Shown in pieces: positions 42,958 to 50,762 of a DNA stretch of 64,000 bases; the first letter of the stretch is position 1; the number at the start of each line of letters is the position of its first letter. This DNA comes from JANPIX01 sp031425195 (lineage in GTDB: Bacteria > Pseudomonadota > Alphaproteobacteria > Rhodobacterales > Rhodobacteraceae): NCBI GenBank assembly GCA_031425195.1, contig JANPIX010000008.1, positions 1 to 64,000 on the forward strand, written 5' to 3'. Under the pieces are notes generated by a model. The model saw nothing but the letters and a program-made list of their open reading frames with translations. It was not told the origin of the DNA and made no database searches. The translations under genes and the position numbers were made by a program.

Positions 42958-43725
42958 ATGGCACATCGACTGAACGGAAAGATCGCCCTTATCACGGGTG
43001 GGGCGACAGGCATGGGCGGGGCCGCCTCGCGGCTGTTTGCGGCCGAAGGGGCCAAGGTCGGGATTCTGGATCACAACATGGCCGCCGCCGAAGAAACCGC
43101 CGCCGCCATTCGCGCGGCGGGCGGGATTGCCATGGCAGTGCAGGCAGATGTGTCCGATGCGGAGCAAGTGACAAAGGCGGTGGCCGAGGTGACGGCGGCC
43201 TTTGGGGCGATCACCGTGTTGTTCAACCACGCGGGCACCATCGTGATCAAACCCTTTCTTGAAACCACCGAAGAGGAATGGGACCGCCTGCACGCCATCA
43301 ATGTCAAGGGCATGTTCCTGACGACCAAGGCCGTGCTTCCCCAGATGATTGCGGCGGGGGGCGGTTCGATCGTTTGCACCTCGTCCATCAGCGCCGTGGC
43401 AGCGACGCCGATGGAGGTGCTTTACGATACGACCAAAGGCGCTTGCCACATGTTCGCGCGGGCGATTGCCGTGGAATTCCGGGATCGCAACATCCGCTGC
43501 AATGCCGTTTGCCCGGGTTTTATCCGCACGCCGCACGGCATTCGCGAGGTCAGGGATCTTGCGGCCCTGGGGGTGGATGTTTCGGATGCCGCGATTGCCG
43601 CAGCCCAAGGGCGGATCGGGGAGCCGGAAGAAGTGGCACAGGCCGCCCTGTTCCTGGCGAGCGATGAGGCGAGTTTTGTGAACGGGGCGCATCTGTTCGT
43701 CGACAACGCTTTTACCGCAATCTGA
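42958..43725 (+). CDS. SDR family oxidoreductase
   Basis: A 255-residue classical short-chain dehydrogenase. The cofactor motif is TGGATGMG (near residue 13), NHAG is present, and catalytic Ser in SSISAV precedes the YDTTK pair (Tyr and Lys). Asp at the end of beta-2 (ILDHN) suggests NAD preference. The ATG at 42958 fits the family start; the open frame upstream to 42727 is noncoding. Substrate unknown. It abuts the LysR gene tail to tail. Confidence 0.88.
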   Translation: MAHRLNGKIALITGGATGMGGAASRLFAAEGAKVGILDHNMAAAEETAAAIRAAGGIAMAVQADVSDAEQVTKAVAEVTAAFGAITVLFNHAGTIVIKPFLETTEEEWDRLHAINVKGMFLTTKAVLPQMIAAGGGSIVCTSSISAVAATPMEVLYDTTKGACHMFARAIAVEFRDRNIRCNAVCPGFIRTPHGIREVRDLAALGVDVSDAAIAAAQGRIGEPEEVAQAALFLASDEASFVNGAHLFVDNAFTAI

Positions 43726-44697
43726 CTACAGGACGCGGAACGTCGGCGTCAGCCACGGCAGGTCTGCCGTTGTGGGTGCCACGATCCGGGCCTGCAACAG
43801 CGCGCGCAACAGGGTGGCGACCTGTGTCGGCAGGGCGTGCAGGATGCCCGACCGGGCGGTCAGCGCTATGGTACGGCCAAAGGGCGCAAAGGGCAGCGGT
43901 AAGACCTGCACCCGCCCCTTGAACCGGCTTGCGTGATGAAGGCCAAGCGGAGTCAGCACAGTCCAGCCCGCGCCTTCGGCCACCATCGACAGGATGGCGT
44001 GGTAGCTGTCCGCCTCCACCCGAATGGGAAATCGCAGGTTCTGCTGGGCCAGATGGGCCGCGATGCGCCGCCCCATGATGTGCCGCGCAGAATACTGGAT
44101 CAGCGGCAAACGGCGGATCAGATCGGCGGGGTTGCTGATGTCGGCATCGGGCGGGACGGCAAGAACAAATGGGTCGGAAAGCACCGGAAAGGTTTCCAGT
44201 TCAGCCGCCGCAACTGCACCTTCGTCCCCCGTATCCGCAGTGACGATCAGGTCAAGCGCACGGGTTTCAAGCTGGTGAAACAGGCGGTGGCTGGCCCCGG
44301 TTTCCAACAGGAACCGGCACCCCGGCAGATCGTCGCACAGGGTGGTCAACAGGCGGGGCGTCACGTCGCCCTCCAGATCTTCGATCATGCCAAGGCGGAG
44401 CGTCATCATTGCGGCGGGGTTCGCTTCGGCGAGATCGACGCGCGCCTCGGTCGCGGCATTCAGGATCGTTTGCGCATGGCGATGAAACAGGCGTCCCGCC
44501 GGCGTCATCTGCAGGGGGCGCGCAGACCTGTCAATCAGCACAACGCCCAGCGCCGTTTCAAGCCCGGCAAGCTGTTGGCTGACGGCCGACGGACTGACGC
44601 CCAGACGGCGGGCGGCGGTGGAAACCGCCCCTTCCTCAGATGCAGCCAGAAAAACCTCGATCCCCCACAGGGTGATGCGGCCCTGCGTGTCGGTCAT
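43726..44697 (-). CDS. LysR family transcriptional regulator
   Basis: A 323-residue regulator: HTH (GAVSTAARRLGVSPSAVSQQLAGLE) then a periplasmic-binding-like effector domain (about 95-300). It overlaps phaR by 4 bp on the same strand, so it is transcribed with the PHB repressor. The target is unclear; adjacency makes PHB genes or the SDR gene candidates. Confidence 0.87.
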   Translation of the reverse strand: MTDTQGRITLWGIEVFLAASEEGAVSTAARRLGVSPSAVSQQLAGLETALGVVLIDRSARPLQMTPAGRLFHRHAQTILNAATEARVDLAEANPAAMMTLRLGMIEDLEGDVTPRLLTTLCDDLPGCRFLLETGASHRLFHQLETRALDLIVTADTGDEGAVAAAELETFPVLSDPFVLAVPPDADISNPADLIRRLPLIQYSARHIMGRRIAAHLAQQNLRFPIRVEADSYHAILSMVAEGAGWTVLTPLGLHHASRFKGRVQVLPLPFAPFGRTIALTARSGILHALPTQVATLLRALLQARIVAPTTADLPWLTPTFRVL

Positions 44698-45257
44698 CCC
44701 AACTTTGAGAGTTTGGACTGCAGTTCGGCAAGCTGCCTTTTGATCTGGGCAAGTTCATCTTCGTCAGGCGCGGCACCCGACGTCGTGTCGGCGGCCGGTT
44801 GCGTGCCGTTCCATCCGGGCAGTCCGCCCATCATGGTTTTCATGAATGCTTCCTGCTGCTTGCGCATCGCCTCAAACCCCGGCATCGCCGTCAGAGGGTT
44901 CGGGAAGGTTCCCATATTGCCCATGATCTTTGACTGCCCGTTGCGCAGCATCTCAAAACTCGCGGCCAAAAATTGCGGCACGACGCTGTGGATTTCGGTC
45001 GTATAACTGCGCACAAGATCGGTCAGCACATTGATCGGAAGAACGCTTTCGCCCTTGCTTTCGTGTTCGGCGACGATCTGTAAAAGGTATTGACGGGTCA
45101 GATCATCACCAGACTTCAGATCAATGATCTGGACCTCGCGCCCGGCGCGAATGAAACCGGCGATGTCTTCAAGTGTGACGTAGTCACTGGTTTCCGTGTT
45201 GTACAAACGACGAGAGGCGTAACGCTTTATCAGCAGCGGCTTTTCCGTATCAGCCAT
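44694..45257 (-). CDS. phaR: Polyhydroxyalkanoate synthesis repressor PhaR
   Basis: A 187-residue protein with the PHB/PHA accumulation regulator DNA-binding domain at the start (IKRYASRRLYNTETSDYVTLEDIAGFIRAG) and a helical granule-binding part ending in a Gln/Leu coiled coil (EDELAQIKRQLAELQSKL). PhaR of Paracoccus and Rhodobacter binds both PHB and TGC-rich operators, releasing phasin genes when polymer appears. A TGC/GCA palindrome precedes its own gene. Confidence 0.94.
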   Translation of the reverse strand: MADTEKPLLIKRYASRRLYNTETSDYVTLEDIAGFIRAGREVQIIDLKSGDDLTRQYLLQIVAEHESKGESVLPINVLTDLVRSYTTEIHSVVPQFLAASFEMLRNGQSKIMGNMGTFPNPLTAMPGFEAMRKQQEAFMKTMMGGLPGWNGTQPAADTTSGAAPDEDELAQIKRQLAELQSKLSKLG

Positions 45258-45277
45258 GGCGCATCCTTCCCGCGTTT

Positions 45278-45289
45278 TGCAGTGCAGCG
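45278..45289. promoter_or_regulatory. Putative PhaR operator before phaR
   Basis: TGCAGTGCAGCG, 21 bp upstream of the phaR start. It shares the TGCAGTGCAGC core with the phaP element, consistent with autoregulation. Confidence 0.5.
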
Positions 45290-45310
45290 TAGCTTACGAG
45301 AGGTGCTGCC

Positions 45311-45343
45311 AAAAAGAAAGGGCGGGCTTTGCAGCCCACCCTT
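45311..45343 (-). terminator. Terminator after phaP
   Basis: On the minus strand a near-perfect GGGTGGGCT/AGCCCGCCC stem with a GCAA loop runs into TTTCTTTTT. It lies about 30 bp after the phasin stop and separates phaP from phaR. Confidence 0.85.
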
Positions 45344-45373
45344 CCCATCAGCGCCTTGCGGCTTGCAAATGGC

Positions 45374-45820
45374 TTACTTCGCAGCAGCAGCTTTCTTTGC
45401 AGCGGTCGTAACTTCGGCAGTCGCCTTTTTGACGGCGGCAGTCGCGTCTTCCGACATGTCCTTGCCGGCAGCCAGCATCAGTTCGACGGTTTCCATCTGA
45501 ACCTTTTTCGCCACTTCGGCAAAGGCCGCCATGTTTTCAGCAGCCATTTCCGCTGCAGACGACGCAAAGTCGGTTGCGGCTTTGGTATAGTCGGCGACTT
45601 CGGCCTTGGCCGTTGCAGCCGAACCCAGTTTCGCCAGAGTGTCCTTGGCCCATTTGGACGTGATCTCGGTCGACTTTTCAGCCGCTTCCAAAGCCACTTT
45701 GGAGAATTTCTCGGCCATTGCGGTATGGGTCTTGAAGGCGTTCTGCATGGCGGTCGTGTCCATCGGGAACGAGGCCATCATGTCTTGCATAACTTTGGTC
45801 ATGTCAGGTGTCGTGTTCAT
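45374..45820 (-). CDS. phaP: Phasin (PHB granule-associated protein)
   Basis: A 148-residue, almost wholly helical and amphipathic protein with a phasin-type N-terminal half (QDMMASFPMDTTAMQNAFKTHTAMAEKFSKVALEAAEKSTEI) and an Ala/Lys-rich tail (KKATAEVTTAAKKAAAAK). Phasins coat PHB granules and limit their size. It has its own terminator and two TGC/GCA palindromes upstream, so it is a single-gene PhaR target. Confidence 0.9.
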   Translation of the reverse strand: MNTTPDMTKVMQDMMASFPMDTTAMQNAFKTHTAMAEKFSKVALEAAEKSTEITSKWAKDTLAKLGSAATAKAEVADYTKAATDFASSAAEMAAENMAAFAEVAKKVQMETVELMLAAGKDMSEDATAAVKKATAEVTTAAKKAAAAK

Positions 45821-45878
45821 TTGCTTGCTCCATCCTGGAAGTGCCGGGCGCGGCGTATTTCGATGAAGCCAATATAGA

Positions 45879-45919
45879 TGCTGCAGTGCAGCATTTCAAG
45901 CTTTTTCTGCGCTGCAGCA
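45879..45919. promoter_or_regulatory. Two putative PhaR operators before phaP
   Basis: TGCTGCAGTGCAGCA (45879-45893) is a perfect palindrome, and CTGCGCTGCAGCA (45907-45919) a second related box. They lie 59-99 bp upstream of the phasin start, matching the TGC/GCA-rich sites known for PhaR. Confidence 0.65.
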
Positions 45920-45963
45920 ATTCTGGTCGATGTGCCTGAAATCACGGCAAAGTTGCCGTTGGG

Positions 45964-47766
45964 TCAGCCCTTTGTGCGCGGAAGGACATAAGTGCCCGGG
46001 GCCGCCACAAGCACCGGATTTGTCGAATCACCCGGAATTCGCGCAGGAACCTTCTTGCCAGACCGCCGTGCCAACCACGCGCCCCAACGTGGCCACCACG
46101 ATCCTGCGTGAAAGGTTGCCCCTGCGCGGAAATCTTCGGCGGGGCCAAGCGGTGCGTCGTTGGTATAATGGCCGTACTTGCCCTTTGACGGCGGATTGAC
46201 GATGCCCGCGATATGGCCGGATTGCGACAGGATGAATGTCTTGTCCCGCGACCCGAATTTTCGCACCCCGGCAAGTGAACCTTTCCAATCGGCAATGTGA
46301 TCGGTTTCGCAGGCGATGGCGCAAACGGGCAGCTTGATGTCTGACAGGCGGACCGGCTGGCTGAACACCGGGAAATCACCGGTGGCAAACCCGTTCGACT
46401 GGCAAAGGCCCCGCAGATAATCGACGGCCAGTTTGCCCGGCAGATTGGTGCCGTCTCCGTTCCAGTACAGCAGATCAAACGCGGGTGGCGCTTCGCCCAT
46501 CATGTAGCTTTTGATGGCGGGCTGATAGATCAGGTCGTTCGACCGCAGAAAGCTGAACGTGCGCCCCATGAAGACGGATGACAGGATGCCGTCCTGCGTC
46601 ACCTGCCGTTCGATCCCGTCCACGAAATCATCCTGCAGGAACACGCTGAATTCGCCCTGATCGGCGAAATCCGTCAGAGTGGTAAAGAAGGTGGCCGATC
46701 TTACAGACGTGTCCCCCGCCTTTTGCAGATGTGCGAGCGTGAGCGCCAGCGTGGTGCCTGCAATGCAGTAGCCAACGGTGTTGATCTGCTTTTGATCGGT
46801 GATACGCCGCACCTCGACCATGGCGCGAAGGTAACCATCGCGGATGTAGTCATCCAGACTGACGTCGGCAAAGGTTTCATCCGGGTTGATCCAGCTGACC
46901 ACGAACAGGGTGAAACCCTGATCCACGATCCACTTGATCAGACTGTTCTGCGGCTTGAGATCCATAATGTAGAACTTGTTGATCCAGGGCGGAAAGATCA
47001 CCAGCGGCACCGCATGCACCTTTTCGGTCGTGGGTGCATACTGGATAAGTTCCATGAAACGGTTGCGATAGATGACCGAACCCGCCGTCGTCGCAATATT
47101 GCGCCCCAGTTCAAACGCCTCACGGTCGGCCAGCGTCACCAGAAGTTCGCCCTGGTTCGCCTCGATGTCGCGGACAAGGTTTTCAAGTCCCTGAACAAGG
47201 CTCTGACCATCAGTGGCCACGGCCTTTTCCAGCGCGTCTGGGTTGGTCCCCAGAAAATTGGTGGGTGAAAACAGATCGACAATCTGCTTGGTAAAGTATT
47301 CGACCCGTTTCCTGTCGGTCGGCTCCAGTATGTCAAGGCCTGCGACGGCCCCCGTCATCGCCTCGGCGTTCATCAGGTATTGCTGTTTGACATAGTTGAA
47401 AAACGGGTGCGTTTCCCACAGGGGATTGGCAAACCGCTTGTCTGTGGGCGTCGGGTCGGGTGGGGCCTTGAATTCGCCTTTGGCAAGGGTCTGCTGCGCC
47501 TCCACATAGTGTTTCAGCGTCTTGCCCCAATAGCTGATCTGATGTTCCAGCATCTTGGCCGGGTTCTGCATTATGTCGGCAATCACCGCTGCGGCGGCCT
47601 TGACATAGACGTCCTGCCCCGGCCCGTGCAGCGCGGGGTCTGCCTTCCGCTTGTGGGTCAAGGCCGTGGTGAGCCGTTGGGTCAGTTGTTCCATCCGGCC
47701 CAGATTTTCGGCCAACCGATCGACGTTCGTCGAAGATCCATCGTCTTCTGTTGTCATATCGGCCAT
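45964..47766 (-). CDS. phaC: Class I poly(3-hydroxyalkanoate) synthase
   Basis: A 600-residue enzyme that polymerises (R)-3-hydroxybutyryl-CoA. An N-terminal helical domain (about 1-190) precedes the alpha/beta-hydrolase core. The lipase-like box is GYCIAGT with nucleophile Cys334; the catalytic Asp is in CETDHIADW and His in SQSGHIAGIVNPP. Length is standard for class I. It is divergent from phaZ and upstream of phaP, the typical alphaproteobacterial layout. An alternative ATG 9 bp downstream is possible. Confidence 0.95.
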   Translation of the reverse strand: MADMTTEDDGSSTNVDRLAENLGRMEQLTQRLTTALTHKRKADPALHGPGQDVYVKAAAAVIADIMQNPAKMLEHQISYWGKTLKHYVEAQQTLAKGEFKAPPDPTPTDKRFANPLWETHPFFNYVKQQYLMNAEAMTGAVAGLDILEPTDRKRVEYFTKQIVDLFSPTNFLGTNPDALEKAVATDGQSLVQGLENLVRDIEANQGELLVTLADREAFELGRNIATTAGSVIYRNRFMELIQYAPTTEKVHAVPLVIFPPWINKFYIMDLKPQNSLIKWIVDQGFTLFVVSWINPDETFADVSLDDYIRDGYLRAMVEVRRITDQKQINTVGYCIAGTTLALTLAHLQKAGDTSVRSATFFTTLTDFADQGEFSVFLQDDFVDGIERQVTQDGILSSVFMGRTFSFLRSNDLIYQPAIKSYMMGEAPPAFDLLYWNGDGTNLPGKLAVDYLRGLCQSNGFATGDFPVFSQPVRLSDIKLPVCAIACETDHIADWKGSLAGVRKFGSRDKTFILSQSGHIAGIVNPPSKGKYGHYTNDAPLGPAEDFRAGATFHAGSWWPRWGAWLARRSGKKVPARIPGDSTNPVLVAAPGTYVLPRTKG

Positions 47767-47782
47767 TCCACCCTATTCTTTC

Positions 47783-47794
47783 TGCTGTGCAGCA
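47783..47794. promoter_or_regulatory. TGC/GCA box in the phaC-phaZ divergent region
   Basis: TGCTGTGCAGCA lies in the 68-bp gap between the divergent phaC and phaZ starts. It is one base off the phaP palindrome arms and is a candidate shared PhaR site. Confidence 0.45.
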
Positions 47795-47834
47795 TGGCGA
47801 GTTCCATAACAGCACCCCATCCACCGGAGCCGCC

Positions 47835-49109
47835 ATGAAGTATATGTTTGCCTACGACCTTATGGAAAGTGCCCGCAACACGAATGAGTGGTTGGGCGCC
47901 ACTGCCCGCGCGATGGCATCCTATCCGGCGTTTTCGCTGTCGATGAACCCGATGCTGCAGATGACGGCCGCCTGGGGCGAAGTGGCGGAACGCAGCTTTG
48001 GGCGCATGACGTCGAAGCCCGATTGGGGCATCCGGTCGATCGTCGGGCCTGACGGTCAGGATCACCTGATCGACATCGTGCCCGTCGTCGAAAGATCCTT
48101 TGGCAATCTGCTGCATTTTTCCGTGCGCCGTCGCGCCCCGATGACGCGCCGCGTCATGTTGATCGCACCGATGTCCGGCCATTACGCCACCTTGCTGCGT
48201 TCCACGGTCAACAGCCTGCTGCCTGACTGTGATGTCTATATCACCGATTGGCACAACGCGCGTGACATTCCTGTGTCGGCGGGCAAATTCGATATCGAGG
48301 ATTACACCGTCTATCTGGCCGATTTCATGCGCGCTCTTGGGCCAGATATCCATGTGATTTCCGTCTGCCAGCCGGTTCCCCTGACCTTGGCCGCCACCGC
48401 ACTTCTTGCCGCCGACGACCCAAAGGCGCAGCCGCAAAGCCTGATCCTGATCGGCGGGCCAGTCGATCCCGATGCCGCCGCCACCGAAGTCACCGATTTC
48501 GGGCGGCGCGTCACGATGGGGCAGTTGGAGCAATCGGCGATCCAGCGTGTCGGGTTCAAGTACAAGGGCGCGGGGCGCAAGGTGTATCCGGGGTTGTTGC
48601 AACTGCAAAGCTTCATCTCGATGAATGCGGAACGGCACAGCAAGGCGTTCAGCGAACAGATCATGCGCGTCGCCCGGGGCGAGGCGTCGGATCATGACGC
48701 CCACAACCGGTTTTACGACGAATATCTGGCGGTCATGGACATGACCGCAGAGTTCTACCTGTCCACGGTTGAGCGCATTTTCAAGAACCGGGAGATTGCA
48801 AAGAACACCTTTACCGTGGCGGGCCGCCCGATTGATCTGGGTGCCATCACGCAGACGTCGGTGATGATTGTCGAAGGGGCGAATGACGATATTTCTGCCC
48901 CCGGACAGTGCCTTGCGGCGCTGCCGTTGCTGACGGGTCTGGATGACAGCAAGAAGGCAAGCCATCTGGAACCAGGCGCCGGCCATTATGGCATCTTTGC
49001 CGGGAAAAGCTGGCGGTTGAACATCCGGCCTTTGGTTCTGACCTTCATCGACAACAGCATGAAGGCCCCGAAAAGCCGGGGCAAGATCACGCTCGCCTCA
49101 TCGCAGTAA
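47835..49109 (+). CDS. phaZ: Intracellular PHB depolymerase
   Basis: A 424-residue cytoplasmic enzyme with no signal peptide. The catalytic centre is the cysteine-type box SVCQP (Cys178), as in PhaZ1-type intracellular depolymerases, with late Asp (GANDDISAPGQC) and His (EPGAGHYGIFAG). The ATG at 47835 fits the family start MKYMFAYDLMESARNTNEW. Its last 12 bp overlap the convergent hydrolase gene. Confidence 0.93.
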   Translation: MKYMFAYDLMESARNTNEWLGATARAMASYPAFSLSMNPMLQMTAAWGEVAERSFGRMTSKPDWGIRSIVGPDGQDHLIDIVPVVERSFGNLLHFSVRRRAPMTRRVMLIAPMSGHYATLLRSTVNSLLPDCDVYITDWHNARDIPVSAGKFDIEDYTVYLADFMRALGPDIHVISVCQPVPLTLAATALLAADDPKAQPQSLILIGGPVDPDAAATEVTDFGRRVTMGQLEQSAIQRVGFKYKGAGRKVYPGLLQLQSFISMNAERHSKAFSEQIMRVARGEASDHDAHNRFYDEYLAVMDMTAEFYLSTVERIFKNREIAKNTFTVAGRPIDLGAITQTSVMIVEGANDDISAPGQCLAALPLLTGLDDSKKASHLEPGAGHYGIFAGKSWRLNIRPLVLTFIDNSMKAPKSRGKITLASSQ

Positions 49110-49847
49110 CAGCGGCGGTTCCTTTTTCGGCAGGGGTTGCTGCAATTGCAGCGGGCCTTGCAGGAATGCCGACAGCACGCTGTTCACAGCATCGGGTGCC
49201 TCCATCGGGGGCAAGTGCCCTGCGCTGGCAATCACTTCGACCCGCGCGAATGCCATCAGCCCGGCGGCAAATTCCTGCCTGCGCACGGGGGTCAGCGTGT
49301 CTTGCGCGCCGGCGATGATCAGGGCGGGAATGCGGACCCCACGCAGGGTGCGCTGATGGTCGGGCCGGCGTTGCAAGGCGCGGGATTGCTGCAGATAGAC
49401 GTCCGTTCCCAGCGATTGCCACATGTCGACCAGTTGCCGCATCACCCGTGCCCGGGTCTGGCCGTCGGCCAGGGCGGTGTTGGGGATTTCCTCGGCCAGC
49501 GCCTGCGGCAAACGCCCTGCCCGCGCCGTGACCATCCGCGCCTCACGCGAGGCGGCGTGTTGCGGGGTTTCCGCCAAGGGGTCGGTCGAAATCAGCGCGA
49601 CGCGCGTGATCCTGTCACCGCCCCGGCGCAGCATTTCAAGCGCCACTTCGCCGCCAAGCCCCATGCCCACAAGGGCGAACCGCGAAGGTGCTGTCGCCAG
49701 AATGGCCTGCGCCATCGTCTCGACTGTGGGGCCCATCAGCGGCAACGCCACTGTCACGGCGCGGTCACGCCCCAGATGAAGGATCTGCGGCAGAAACGCC
49801 CGCGCGTCGCACATCAGGCCGGGTATCATCAGGACCGGATCAGCCAT
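49098..49847 (-). CDS. Alpha/beta-fold hydrolase lacking the usual nucleophile
   Basis: A 249-residue protein with the alpha/beta-hydrolase plan: start VLMIPGLMCDARAF, elbow strand FALVGMGLGGEVAL, late Asp (IAGAQDTLTPVRRQ) and His (ASAGHLPPMEAP). The elbow reads G-M-G-L-G where G-x-S-x-G is expected, so the nucleophile Ser is Gly. It may be inactive or use another mechanism. It overlaps the upstream hydrolase gene by 8 bp, and the two are co-transcribed. Confidence 0.78.
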   Translation of the reverse strand: MADPVLMIPGLMCDARAFLPQILHLGRDRAVTVALPLMGPTVETMAQAILATAPSRFALVGMGLGGEVALEMLRRGGDRITRVALISTDPLAETPQHAASREARMVTARAGRLPQALAEEIPNTALADGQTRARVMRQLVDMWQSLGTDVYLQQSRALQRRPDHQRTLRGVRIPALIIAGAQDTLTPVRRQEFAAGLMAFARVEVIASAGHLPPMEAPDAVNSVLSAFLQGPLQLQQPLPKKEPPLLLR

Positions 49848-50616
49848 CAGACCCCCCGCCCGTTGCCAGACTGGCGACGGTCTGCCCGATCAGGGCAAGA
49901 CAGTCGGGGGTCGAAAAACGGTGATCCGCCCCTTTGACCAGTGTCAGCCGGATGTCTGGCCCCGTCGCATGTTCAAGCAGGCGAAGCGCCACAGTCGGAG
50001 GCACGTCGACATCGGCCGTTCCTTGCAAAAGGCGAACCGGCATCGGCAGATGCAAGGAGTGGCGCAAGACAAGGTGATTGCGTCCGTCTTCGATCAGGCG
50101 GCGGGTGATGATGTAGGGATCGGAGGAGTATTCTGTTGGCGTTTCGATCTGGCCGTCCGCCATCAGACGCGTCCGCTGTGTCGGGGTGGCGTTGGCCCAC
50201 ATGTTGTCTTCGGTGAAATCCGGGGCGGCGGCGATGCCCACAACGCCGGACACGGCGCGGGGAATTGCGCGGGCCAGCAGAAGGGCGATCCACCCCCCCA
50301 TCGACGAGCCGACCAGAACCTGCGGTCCGGTGGTGAGCACATCCAGCACGGCGCGCGCATCATCGGCCCAGTCGCCAATGCATCCGTCCAGAAAACGGCC
50401 GTCTGACACTCCGTGGCCGGAGTAATCGAACCGCACGAAGGCCCGGCCATTGGCCTGCGCCCAATCTTGCAGGTAAAGCGCCTTTGTGCCCTCCATGTCG
50501 GACCGGAAACCACCCAGAAAAAGGATGCCCGGTGCCGTGACACCCGGGCCTGCCGGTGTGCGGTGATAGGCAATCCTGCGGCCTTGCGGCGTGATGATGT
50601 GGTCGGGCTGTGTCAT
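49840..50616 (-). CDS. Alpha/beta hydrolase (ABHD10-like)
   Basis: A 258-residue hydrolase with an intact GSSMGG nucleophile elbow (near residue 103), Asp in LLQGTADVDVP and His in VKGADHRFSTPD. The FDYSGHGVSDG motif and the length fit the ABHD10/thioesterase-like branch. Substrate unknown. Upstream gene of a two-hydrolase unit, divergent from thrS. Confidence 0.83.
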   Translation of the reverse strand: MTQPDHIITPQGRRIAYHRTPAGPGVTAPGILFLGGFRSDMEGTKALYLQDWAQANGRAFVRFDYSGHGVSDGRFLDGCIGDWADDARAVLDVLTTGPQVLVGSSMGGWIALLLARAIPRAVSGVVGIAAAPDFTEDNMWANATPTQRTRLMADGQIETPTEYSSDPYIITRRLIEDGRNHLVLRHSLHLPMPVRLLQGTADVDVPPTVALRLLEHATGPDIRLTLVKGADHRFSTPDCLALIGQTVASLATGGGSDG

Positions 50617-50762
50617 CCGTCTTCCCTGGCCTTTACCCGCTATAGAACACCGTTCAGCCTATCGCCACCCGGTTGACAATCGCTGCGCGACATTGCACCT
50701 AACGGGCCACATAACCCGCAACCGGGCGTTTCGTAGGCGCCAAACAGACGAGGAATTGGCCC

